7,629 bases of DNA, taken from positions 1 through 7,629 of the forward strand of contig DPLR01000403.1 in the NCBI GenBank assembly GCA_003541895.1, written 5' to 3'. Source of the DNA: Cytophagales bacterium. Lineage in GTDB: Bacteria; Bacteroidota; Bacteroidia; Cytophagales; Cyclobacteriaceae. The translations under genes and the position numbers were made by a program. Shown piece after piece: positions 1 to 6,423 of the stretch (position 1 is its first letter; the number at the start of each line of letters is the position of its first letter). Under the pieces are notes generated by a model, which saw only the letters and a list, made by a program, of their open reading frames with translations, ran no database searches and was not told the origin of the DNA.

Positions 1-1323
1 GATGAAGCCGAAAAACAAGCTGAAGCGGGAGCTGTGTTAATTCAAAAACTGAAATACATGCCTGTGCTACCCGAAACCATGATCACCCTCGGTCAAATCA
101 AATTTTTGAAACATAATTTGAGTAAAGCAGAATACTATTTTTCTGCTGCCTTGAAAATCGCGGTTGATATAAAAGATCTACAAGGCCAGATGGATGCCTA
201 TAATCATTTATGGAAACTTGCTGACGCTGAAAACAACAAAGCAGAAGCTATTCAGTTCATGAATCAATATTTGATTCGCAAAGACTCCATTAAAGATCTT
301 GATCTCACTAGACAAGTGGAGCGATTAAATTTTCAACTAGAGATTGAAAAGAAAGAAAAAGAAAACGAATTGCTTCGCATGAATGAAGCGCATCAAAAAC
401 AAATCATTGCAAGCCAGCAAATTCAAAAAATTGCATTGGTAGTAATTTTGTTTTGTGCAATCTCAATGGCCGTTGCCCTTTGGTATTATAGTCGCAAGCG
501 AAGAAGGACAAACCTAAAGCTTGAAGCTCAGAATCAATTTATTGATTTGCAGCGTAAACAGATTGAAAAAAGAAATATTGATTTATCAACTCAAAACCAA
601 AAGTTGGCTGATCTCAACCATGAGAAAGACATGCTGATGAATATTGTGGCGCATGATCTAAAGTCGCCATTAGCAAGAATCAATGGCTTGGTTAATCTGC
701 TCACCACAGAGGAGAATCTTTCTGCATCACAAAAGGAATACATCAGATTGTTAAAAGAAGTGACACAATCAAACATTGATTTGATTGTTGACCTACTCGA
801 TGTAAATGCACTTCAGTCTGAAAGTGAAATACCTCACGCAGTTGCTATTGACATCGGGAATTTATTAGAAGAACGAGTAGCCTCATTTCAGCACGCCAGT
901 ATCAGCAAAAAAATAGAATTACAACTTGAGCACAATATTGATTCTAAAATTACAAGCAACCAAGGCTACTTGTCGCGTATTATAGACAACCTTATCTCAA
1001 ACGCCATCAAGTTTTCAAAAGCAGGCTCAAGTGTAGAAGTAAAGGCTAGCCTACATCAAAATGTTCTTTCATTCTCCATTAAAGATGATGGCCCTGGTTT
1101 TTCAGATGCTGATAAAAAATCACTTTACCAGCGGTTCAAAAAACTGAGCGCCAGACCAACCGCAGGAGAAAGTTCTAACGGCTTGGGTTTAGCTATTGTT
1201 AAAACGTTGGTTGATCGTCTGCATGGTGAAATTAACCTAGACAGCGAACCAGGCAAAGGCAGCGAATTCACAATTCGTATTCCTGTAAAAGTGGTTGAAA
1301 ATATTTCAGCGCAGTCTATTTAG
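1..1323 (+). CDS. TPR-containing membrane sensor histidine kinase (5' truncated by window edge)
   Basis: Two-component sensor kinase that autophosphorylates a histidine and passes the phosphate to a response regulator, which is not in the window. The frame is open from base 1, so the GTG at 34 is probably internal and the true start lies upstream. Seen in order: TPR-like helical repeats (about 88-291), a charged coiled coil (292-417), one hydrophobic membrane segment (430-489) followed by RKRRR, a second coiled coil, then a HisKA domain with the H-box HDLKSP (His codon 652-654). The HATPase_c domain has an N-box NLISNAIK (critical Asn at 1000-1002), a G1 box DDGPGFS (1084-1104) and a G2 box GLGLA (1180-1194). 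The protein ends just after GKGSEFTIRIPV, with no receiver or DNA-binding domain. This layout is common in Bacteroidota, where the TPR part is often periplasmic; that topology is inferred. The stop codon overlaps the end of the opposite gene. Ligand and partner are unknown. Confidence 0.93.
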   Translation, partial: DEAEKQAEAGAVLIQKLKYMPVLPETMITLGQIKFLKHNLSKAEYYFSAALKIAVDIKDLQGQMDAYNHLWKLADAENNKAEAIQFMNQYLIRKDSIKDLDLTRQVERLNFQLEIEKKEKENELLRMNEAHQKQIIASQQIQKIALVVILFCAISMAVALWYYSRKRRRTNLKLEAQNQFIDLQRKQIEKRNIDLSTQNQKLADLNHEKDMLMNIVAHDLKSPLARINGLVNLLTTEENLSASQKEYIRLLKEVTQSNIDLIVDLLDVNALQSESEIPHAVAIDIGNLLEERVASFQHASISKKIELQLEHNIDSKITSNQGYLSRIIDNLISNAIKFSKAGSSVEVKASLHQNVLSFSIKDDGPGFSDADKKSLYQRFKKLSARPTAGESSNGLGLAIVKTLVDRLHGEINLDSEPGKGSEFTIRIPVKVVENISAQSI

Positions 1324-1982
1324 GCAATTGCATTTCCTAAGTAATCGTTTAGTTTTTTAATGCTCTTGGCTGCAACTATAACTTGCTTTATAAATTTCGG
1401 ATCTTTCACTTGTGCATCAGTAAACATCTTTGCAACCGTGAAACTTTTGTTTTTTAATAATTCAATCTGCGGATGATCTTTTGGGTAACCCTTTGGTGCG
1501 GTCTTCAACCGGTCCCAATCTGAAAGTCCATCAAAGTGTTTTTTGAATTCTTTGTCGTTCAAAATTTTTAAGAACGCTTTTGGGTTGTAGTCGATCTCCT
1601 GCCTGATCTTCGCAAGGTTTTCTGGGTTGGGCATATAGATGCCGCCCGCAATCATACTTTTGTCACCCGGTTCGAGATGAATGTAATAGCCTGGCTCCTG
1701 TTCCATTTTGCCATGCGGTGAAAAGCCCGCACCCATATTTACTTTGTAGGGACGTTTGTCTTTGCTGAAACGAACATCGCGATAGATACGAAAAGCAATT
1801 TTACGTGGATTGAGAGACGTAAGGCTTTCATCAAATTTCAAAATTTCCTTGTGAATATCAACTAAGAAATCTTCGAACGAAGCTTTCGCTTCGAGATACA
1901 CAGGTTTATTTTTTTCAAACCACTCGCGGTTATTGTTCTTGGATATATCTCTTAGAAATTTGAGGATGAGATTAGCGTTCAT
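1320..1982 (-). CDS. DUF2461 (TIGR02453-type) family protein
   Basis: A 220-residue soluble protein that I assign to the DUF2461 family from its characteristic blocks: NNNREWFEKNK (residues 16-26), FRIYRDVRFSKDKRPYK (64-80), GYYIHLEP with GGIYMP (98-118) and PKGYPKDHP (163-171). Its length matches the family's usual 210-230 residues, so it looks intact. No signal peptide or membrane segment is visible. The biochemical role of this family is not established to my knowledge and I do not propose one. It is the last gene of the minus-strand cluster, 27 bases after the murF stop, with no evident ribosome binding site. The ATG at 1982 is chosen because the conserved NREWF block normally sits about 15-20 residues from the start. 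Its stop overlaps the kinase stop on the other strand by 4 bases (TTAG at 1320-1323). Confidence 0.9.
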   Translation of the reverse strand: MNANLILKFLRDISKNNNREWFEKNKPVYLEAKASFEDFLVDIHKEILKFDESLTSLNPRKIAFRIYRDVRFSKDKRPYKVNMGAGFSPHGKMEQEPGYYIHLEPGDKSMIAGGIYMPNPENLAKIRQEIDYNPKAFLKILNDKEFKKHFDGLSDWDRLKTAPKGYPKDHPQIELLKNKSFTVAKMFTDAQVKDPKFIKQVIVAAKSIKKLNDYLGNAIA

Positions 1983-2009
1983 AGCTTTTGAAAAATTATT
2001 GTAGCATTG

Positions 2010-3293
2010 TTACAAAAAATCAGTGATTGTTTCAAGTCCAATTCCCCGAGAGGCCTTTACTAAAATTATTGAATCCGTAATTGGATTTCCTTTCAGCTCA
2101 TCCACGAGCAACTGCTTCGACTCAAAATGTTTAGCTAATGGAATTTCATCAAGGGCATTTTTAAAAAATTTGCCCACCAAATAAACTTGATTGATTTCCT
2201 TTTCGAGTAGCAGTTTGCCGATGGTACGGTGTTCTTCTTCTGGGTTCTCTAATTCAAACATGTCACCCAAAATCACAACTTTGTTATTGGTTTTCATGAT
2301 TGATAAATTTTCAATAGCCACAGCCATCGAACTTGGGTTGGCATTATAGGCGTCAAGGATGATCGTGTTTGTTCCTTTTCGCAATACTTGCGAGCGCATG
2401 TTGGCAGGAGTGTAGTTCGCTATGGCTTTATTCGCTTTAGGCGCATCTACTCCAAAAAATTTTCCGATGCAAAGAGCGCTTGCTATGTTTTCAAAATTGT
2501 ATGCACCCACTAATTGGGTTTGGACAACCTCGCCATTCTCAGCCTTGAATTTTAAAAACGGATCGGCCGAAATCAACTCGGCAAAATAGTAATCACCTTT
2601 AGCGGGATAGAACAAAGGCGATTTGAATCGCTTCGCCATGTTTGCCAAAATTGGATTTTGCGAATTGATAAACACCTGACCATTATTTGAAATCAAATGT
2701 TGATAGAGTTCTGACTTTGCTCGAATAATATTTTCAAAGCCACCAAACATGCCCGTATGCGCTTTTCCAATGTTAGTAATAAAACCATGCGTTGGATTTG
2801 CAATGGTTGAAAGGTCTGCAATCTCTCCCACGTGATTTGCTCCCATTTCAATCACGGCAATTTCAAATGAAGAATTAATGGACAAAATTGAAAGCGGAAC
2901 ACCAATATGATTATTGAGATTCCCCTTCGTGGCAAAAATTTTGAATTTCGTTTCGAGCACTGCTTTCAACAATTCCTTGCTCGTAGTTTTTCCGTTGGAG
3001 CCAGTTAAACCGATAACCGGAATCTTCAACTGACTCCGATGGTAACGTGCAAGTTGTTGTAATGTCTGCAGTACATCTTCTACCAAAAAGCAGTTTTCAT
3101 TTTTAGCAAAAGATGCTTCATCTACAACTGCATAGGCTGCCCCTTTTTGCAATGCCTCTTCAGCAAACGCATTGGCATTGAATGTAGGGCCTTTCAACGC
3201 AAAGAAAATTGAGCCTTTTATAATTTGCCGTGTGTCTGTGCACACCGCACCGCACTCTAAAAATTTTTGATAGAGCTTTTGAATCTCACTCAT
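2010..3293 (-). CDS. murF: UDP-N-acetylmuramoyl-tripeptide--D-alanyl-D-alanine ligase (MurF)
   Basis: Cytoplasmic ATP-dependent ligase that adds D-Ala-D-Ala to the UDP-MurNAc-tripeptide, the last cytosolic step of the peptidoglycan monomer. The 427 residues show the three Mur ligase domains. The N-terminal substrate domain has TDTRQIIKGSIFFALKG (19-35). The central ATPase domain has P-loop GLTGSNGKTT (95-104), GNLNNHIGVP (124-133), IEMGANHVGEI (148-158) with Glu149, NIGKAHTG (174-181), and Lys193 in RAKSEL, the usual position of the carbamylated lysine. The C-terminal domain has DAYNANP (314-320), which separates MurF from MurC/D/E, and LGDMFELE (342-349). It is slightly shorter than the E. 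coli enzyme but complete. One deviation: the C-terminal motif usually seen as KGSRG reads KASRG (413-417). The gene begins 13 bases after the SPFH gene's stop, implying co-transcription, and it is not inside a dcw (mur/fts) cluster in this window. Confidence 0.97.
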   Translation of the reverse strand: MSEIQKLYQKFLECGAVCTDTRQIIKGSIFFALKGPTFNANAFAEEALQKGAAYAVVDEASFAKNENCFLVEDVLQTLQQLARYHRSQLKIPVIGLTGSNGKTTSKELLKAVLETKFKIFATKGNLNNHIGVPLSILSINSSFEIAVIEMGANHVGEIADLSTIANPTHGFITNIGKAHTGMFGGFENIIRAKSELYQHLISNNGQVFINSQNPILANMAKRFKSPLFYPAKGDYYFAELISADPFLKFKAENGEVVQTQLVGAYNFENIASALCIGKFFGVDAPKANKAIANYTPANMRSQVLRKGTNTIILDAYNANPSSMAVAIENLSIMKTNNKVVILGDMFELENPEEEHRTIGKLLLEKEINQVYLVGKFFKNALDEIPLAKHFESKQLLVDELKGNPITDSIILVKASRGIGLETITDFL

Positions 3294-3306
3294 GAAAATA
3301 CTTGAC

Positions 3307-4245
3307 CTATTTTTTATCCTCCGTTACTTGAAATCCACCTTTGCTAATCGACATCAGCTCTTGCATTGTACGTTTCATGCTGTCAGAAGAACCATCAAGG
3401 AAAATGGTATTGCCTTGGCCATGTTCAGCAAAATGACGGATTGCTTCTGTCCACATTGAAAATAAAATGAAAGAAGCATCCAAGTTAGCGCCTTGCATTT
3501 CTTTGGCCGCCTGCGACATCCCTTTAGCAACCTCTTCGCGAAAGAGCGCAACACCTTGACCGCGTAATTGGGAAGCAATACGTTCGGCTTCGGCTGCAAT
3601 TTTTATTGCGTTACCTTCTGCTTCGGCAGATTTTGTTTTTGTGATCAGCAAGGCTTGACCTTCATTTTCGGCAGCGGCTCTTAAATTATTTGATGCCACT
3701 ACCTTCGCCATCGACTTCATGATTGTATCATCAAATGCAATGTCATTTAATTGGAGGTCGATCAAATGATAACCCCAACCTTCCAATGTATGATCGAGTT
3801 GTTGTTTTACTTCTTGCACAATTTCGGTGCGAAGGGAAAGGATTTCAGATTGCTTTTTAGTAGCCACAAAACTTCGAATCGATCCTTCGATGGTTCTTGT
3901 CAACGCAACCATCAAACTTTGATGATCTAAAAATTTAAAGGCTACGTTCTTAATGGTTTCTTCTTCCTGATTAAGAACGGCAAAAAGCAACATGGCTTTG
4001 AAATTGACATTGGCCTGATCTTGCGTTGTTGCCTGAAACTCCAATTCTACCGAGCGGTTTTGAATGGAAACACGCGAGTGAATTTTTTCGATGAAAGGAG
4101 TTTTTACATTTAATCCAGGCCGAAGAATACGCTTGTATTTTCCAAAGACAGTAACCACTGCAATGTTGCCTTGCTTAACGGTAACGAACATAGTGAACAA
4201 AGCCACGATGCCCGCAAAAAAAACGATGACTAAAAGTGCGTCCAT
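3307..4245 (-). CDS. SPFH/band-7 domain membrane protein (stomatin/HIR-like)
   Basis: Membrane-anchored scaffold of the SPFH (stomatin, prohibitin, flotillin, HflK/C) superfamily. Members oligomerise in membranes and organise microdomains or control partner proteases. The 312 residues begin with one hydrophobic segment (about 3-23). The band-7 domain follows, recognisable by QGNIAVVTVFGKYKRILRPGLN (25-46) and RSVELEFQATTQDQANVNF (64-82). Next comes an Ala/Glu-rich helix (about 186-228), then a C-terminal part (FILFSMWTEAIRHF, 259-272; NTIFLDG, 279-285). The C-terminal arrangement resembles plant hypersensitive-induced-reaction proteins and their bacterial relatives more than HflK/HflC; this is from memory of the families. 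No NfeD partner gene is adjacent. It sits between the AcpH-family gene (41-base gap) and murF (13-base gap), which hints at an envelope role. The ATG at 4245 is preferred because it retains the membrane segment. Confidence 0.92.
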   Translation of the reverse strand: MDALLVIVFFAGIVALFTMFVTVKQGNIAVVTVFGKYKRILRPGLNVKTPFIEKIHSRVSIQNRSVELEFQATTQDQANVNFKAMLLFAVLNQEEETIKNVAFKFLDHQSLMVALTRTIEGSIRSFVATKKQSEILSLRTEIVQEVKQQLDHTLEGWGYHLIDLQLNDIAFDDTIMKSMAKVVASNNLRAAAENEGQALLITKTKSAEAEGNAIKIAAEAERIASQLRGQGVALFREEVAKGMSQAAKEMQGANLDASFILFSMWTEAIRHFAEHGQGNTIFLDGSSDSMKRTMQELMSISKGGFQVTEDKK

Positions 4246-4286
4246 AAATTTATTGGGTTTGGGTGAGACTTAAAGGTATTAAGATT

Positions 4287-4880
4287 TCAATTTATTTTTT
4301 CAGTGAGCCAATCGGTAGCAAATTTTTTCAATTCGGGGAAGAAAGAAAAAAAATCACCTTCAAAATCAGTATAATTTTTTTGCAGTTCTTCTGAAGCCTC
4401 TTCCATTTTCGAATCGAACTTGGCACGGTGCGCCATGCCACTTAGTGCGCGATGAATGCCTTCTATTTTTGAATAATTTACTAGCCAATTTCCCCTGATC
4501 ATGTGCGTCATCATGTATTTTACTTCAGAAGGCAAAATAGAATCATGCTGCTGAATAAGCGAGTAACTGTCTTCTGCAAAGTCGGGAAGGATTTGTTCGG
4601 AGAAGCGATCCCAGTTGCGCGCCAGAAAATGATCGAAATAAATATCGGTGATCACGCCCGAATAATGTTTGTACTTAGCACGCAGGCGGTCTTTGCTTTG
4701 TTTAACAATGGGATGGTGATCCGTAAACCAATCGATTTCGCGATGGAGCAAAACGCCTTTGGCAATCTCGCTTCCTAATTGTTCTTCAATATTTTTTCCT
4801 TTCACAAAATCGCCAATAAAATTCCCCACTTTGATAGGTGGATTATCGCCTGACAGATAAAGGTGGGCAAGGAAATTCAT
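4287..4880 (-). CDS. Acyl carrier protein phosphodiesterase (AcpH/DUF479) family protein
   Basis: Members of this family include E. coli AcpH, which removes 4'-phosphopantetheine from holo-ACP to give apo-ACP; the fold is a variant of the HD hydrolase type. The 197-residue length matches E. coli AcpH (about 193). Visible family blocks are NFLAHLYLS at the N terminus (2-10), GNFIGDFVKG (19-28), LLHREID (44-50) and TDHHP (53-57), which supply candidate metal and substrate residues His46, Asp50, Asp54 and His55. Further on are ITDIYFDHFLARNW (77-90), GNWLVNY (130-136) and a C-terminal FFSFFPEL (177-184). The start at 4880 is well supported because MNFLAHL is the normal family N terminus. It is probably the first gene of the minus-strand operon and is transcribed away from the amidohydrolase. 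Bacteroidota members are annotated by homology only, so the ACP substrate is an inference; the family assignment is firm. Confidence 0.9.
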   Translation of the reverse strand: MNFLAHLYLSGDNPPIKVGNFIGDFVKGKNIEEQLGSEIAKGVLLHREIDWFTDHHPIVKQSKDRLRAKYKHYSGVITDIYFDHFLARNWDRFSEQILPDFAEDSYSLIQQHDSILPSEVKYMMTHMIRGNWLVNYSKIEGIHRALSGMAHRAKFDSKMEEASEELQKNYTDFEGDFFSFFPELKKFATDWLTEKIN

Positions 4881-4981
4881 TCCACTAATTTCAGATTAGA
4901 GATTTCAAATTACATATTTTGAAGAATCTTTCTTCAGTTTCCCATCCGAAATCTTTAATTTGAATTGATAACCCGATAGCC
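4881..4981. promoter_or_regulatory. Divergent intergenic region with putative promoters for both strands
   Basis: This is the only spacer over 100 bases in the window and separates the minus-strand operon from the plus-strand amidohydrolase, so both promoters should lie here. It contains several 7-mers close to the Bacteroidota -7 element (consensus TAnnTTTG), all with one base fewer: TATTTTG at 4915-4921 and TAATTTG at 4956-4962 on plus, and TAATTTG on minus (4912 back to 4906). I could not find a convincing -33 TTTG partner at the right distance for any of them. Neither flanking start codon has a strong Shine-Dalgarno sequence. The presence of promoters is likely from the layout; their exact positions are not resolved. 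Confidence 0.45.
4888..4966. repeat. Three copies of a TAATTTGAAAT-like element, two direct and one inverted
   Basis: Read on plus, ATTTCAGATTA (4888-4898) and ATTTCAAATTA (4902-4912) form a 14-base-period direct repeat differing by one base. A third copy lies inverted at 4956-4966 (TAATTTGAATT). The arms TTCAAATTA (4904-4912) and TAATTTGAA (4956-4964) are a perfect 9-base inverted repeat separated by 43 bases. A longer imperfect match also exists: the 17-mer on plus at 4948-4964 and the minus-strand copy ending at 4892 agree at 15 of 17 positions. This could be an operator, overlapping promoter elements or simple A/T-rich sequence; base composition makes chance a real possibility. Confidence 0.4.
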
Positions 4982-6259
4982 ATGAAAATTATTTTTTTTG
5001 TTCTTGCATTATTGTCAACTACTTTTTGTTTCGCACAGCGAACATTAATCCATTGTGGCTCGCTCATTGATGGAAAAAATAAAGAGCAACTTCAACAAGT
5101 GACGATAGTTGTTGAAGGGAATAAAATCACTTCCGTTGAAAAAGGATTTACTAAACCATTAAAGGACGATAAGTTGATCGATCTCAGTAAAAAAACAGTG
5201 ATGCCCGGGCTGATCGACATGCATGTGCATCTGGAAGAGGAAACGAGCAAAGATCGCTTGCTAAGTCGCTTCACAAAAAATGAGGCAGACATTGCATTTC
5301 AATCTACAGTTTATGCGAAGCGAACTTTATTGGCGGGCTTCACCACGGTGCGCGATTGTGGTGGTACAGGGGTAAACATTGCTCTTCGCAATGCCATCAA
5401 CCAAGGACTTGTGGTTGGTCCGCGAATGTTTGTTGCCGGAAAATCAATTGCCTCTACCGGTGGCCATGCTGACCCTACCAATGGAAACCGAAAAGATTTG
5501 ATGGGAGATCCTGGACCGAAAGAAGGCGTGATCAACAGTGCTGAAGATGCGCGCAAAGCCGTGCGCCAACGCTACAAAGACGGAGCTGATTTTATTAAGA
5601 TCACCGCCACGGGTGGCGTGTTGAGCATTGCCAAAGATGGAAGTGGTCCGCAGTTTACTCAAGAAGAGGTAAACGTCATTGTTGAAACTGCAAAAGATTA
5701 TGGAATGATCACCGCAGCTCATGCCCATGGGCCCGAGGGAATGAAACGGGCGGTGCTTGCGGGCATCACTACCATTGAACATGGAACACTTATGACCGAA
5801 GAAGTAATGGACTTGATGATACAAAAAGGAACCTATCACGTGCCCACTATCATTGCTGGTAAGACGGTGGCTGAACTCGCTAAAATTCCAGATTACTATC
5901 ACAAACTTGTAGTACCAAAAGCATTGGAAGTAGGACCCAAGTTGCAAGAGACATTTGGCAAAGCCTACAAGCTCGGAGTGAAGATTGCGTTCGGAACGGA
6001 CGCTGGAGTTTTTCCGCACGGAGAAAACGCCAAAGAATTTGGTTACATGGTTGAAGCAGGCATGCCTGCGATGGAAGCTTTACTTAGCGCCATGCAAGTG
6101 AATGCCAACATCCTTGGCATGGGCGACAAAATAGGCTCGCTCGAAAAAGGAAAAATGGCCGACATTGTTGCTGTTGATGAAGACCCAACAAAAAATATTG
6201 CAACGATGACCAAAGTTACTTTCGTGATGAAGGATGGAGTGGTTTATAAAAATGAGTGA
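4982..6259 (+). CDS. Secreted metal-dependent amidohydrolase (imidazolonepropionase/Xaa-Pro dipeptidase-like)
   Basis: Hydrolase of the amidohydrolase superfamily, TIM-barrel type, 425 residues. The N terminus is a signal peptide with probable cleavage at CFA-Q (after residue 18), so it should act in the periplasm or outside. Metal-site residues are visible in the expected order: HVH (His81, His83) after VMPGLIDM, Lys206 in FIKITATGGV (candidate carbamylated bridging lysine), His247 in TAAHAHG, His267 in IEHGT, and Asp340 in FGTDAG. The C terminus returns to the small beta-sandwich with GSLEKGKMADIVAVDEDP (about 386-403). This arrangement fits the group that includes prolidase-like carboxypeptidases and imidazolonepropionase relatives. 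The signal peptide argues against histidine catabolism, and no hut genes are nearby. The substrate cannot be read from sequence; cleavage of an N-acyl or Xaa-Pro dipeptide is the most likely general activity. No Shine-Dalgarno precedes the ATG. The 51-aa peptide gene starts 2 bases after its stop. Confidence 0.93.
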   Translation: MKIIFFVLALLSTTFCFAQRTLIHCGSLIDGKNKEQLQQVTIVVEGNKITSVEKGFTKPLKDDKLIDLSKKTVMPGLIDMHVHLEEETSKDRLLSRFTKNEADIAFQSTVYAKRTLLAGFTTVRDCGGTGVNIALRNAINQGLVVGPRMFVAGKSIASTGGHADPTNGNRKDLMGDPGPKEGVINSAEDARKAVRQRYKDGADFIKITATGGVLSIAKDGSGPQFTQEEVNVIVETAKDYGMITAAHAHGPEGMKRAVLAGITTIEHGTLMTEEVMDLMIQKGTYHVPTIIAGKTVAELAKIPDYYHKLVVPKALEVGPKLQETFGKAYKLGVKIAFGTDAGVFPHGENAKEFGYMVEAGMPAMEALLSAMQVNANILGMGDKIGSLEKGKMADIVAVDEDPTKNIATMTKVTFVMKDGVVYKNE

Positions 6260-6261
6260 TC

Positions 6262-6417
6262 ATGAAAAGAGTCAAGGTGATCGTCATTATACTGGTTGGA
6301 GTTATTTTGCTTTACTACGGCTATCTTAAAATAAAATTATTCATTCAAACAGATTCATGCCTTGACCATGGATGCTCTTGGAACTACGAAAAAGAAAAGT
6401 GTGATTGCTCCAATTAA
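6262..6417 (+). CDS. Small membrane-anchored cysteine-rich protein (51 aa)
   Basis: A 51-codon gene from ATG to TAA. Residues 4-19 are strongly hydrophobic (VKVIVIILVG then VILLYY) after MKR, giving an N-terminal anchor or uncleaved signal. The remaining ~30 residues carry a short motif with four cysteines, SCLDHGCSWNYEKEKCDC (residues 32-49; Cys33, Cys38, Cys47, Cys49). I recall similar CLDxGGxWNYExxxC motifs at the ends of small membrane or lipoprotein-like proteins of other bacteria, which supports it as a real gene; I cannot search to confirm this. The start is tightly bounded: a stop in this frame lies at 6253-6255, so only GTG 6256 or ATG 6262 can begin it. It begins 2 bases after the amidohydrolase stop (TGATCATG), suggesting translational coupling. 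Its stop is 6 bases from the convergent Rel stop. Function is unknown. Confidence 0.72.
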   Translation: MKRVKVIVIILVGVILLYYGYLKIKLFIQTDSCLDHGCSWNYEKEKCDCSN

Positions 6418-6423
6418 TTTGGC

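Noticed and set aside
34..36. GTG at 34 as the kinase start
   Set aside because: The same frame is open back to base 1 with TPR-like charged sequence, and known TPR kinases are much longer, so the gene most likely starts upstream of the window.
1297..1309. Hairpin TGAAA-ATA-TTTCA near the kinase stop
   Set aside because: The 5-base A/T-rich stem with a 3-base loop is too weak to act as a terminator and lies inside the coding sequence.
4503..4778. A 91-codon plus-strand open frame inside the AcpH-family gene
   Set aside because: It is antisense to conserved family blocks on the minus strand, and no domain or plausible initiation context is visible.
4982..5035. Possible lipoprotein signal in the amidohydrolase, because a Cys lies at residue 16
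   Set aside because: The residues before it (TTF) do not fit a lipobox, while CFA-Q fits ordinary signal peptidase I cleavage, which is common in this phylum.
5444..6019. A 191-codon open frame on the minus strand inside the amidohydrolase gene
   Set aside because: It lies wholly antisense to a gene with a complete set of family motifs, and its translation shows no recognisable domain. It is best explained as a shadow frame.
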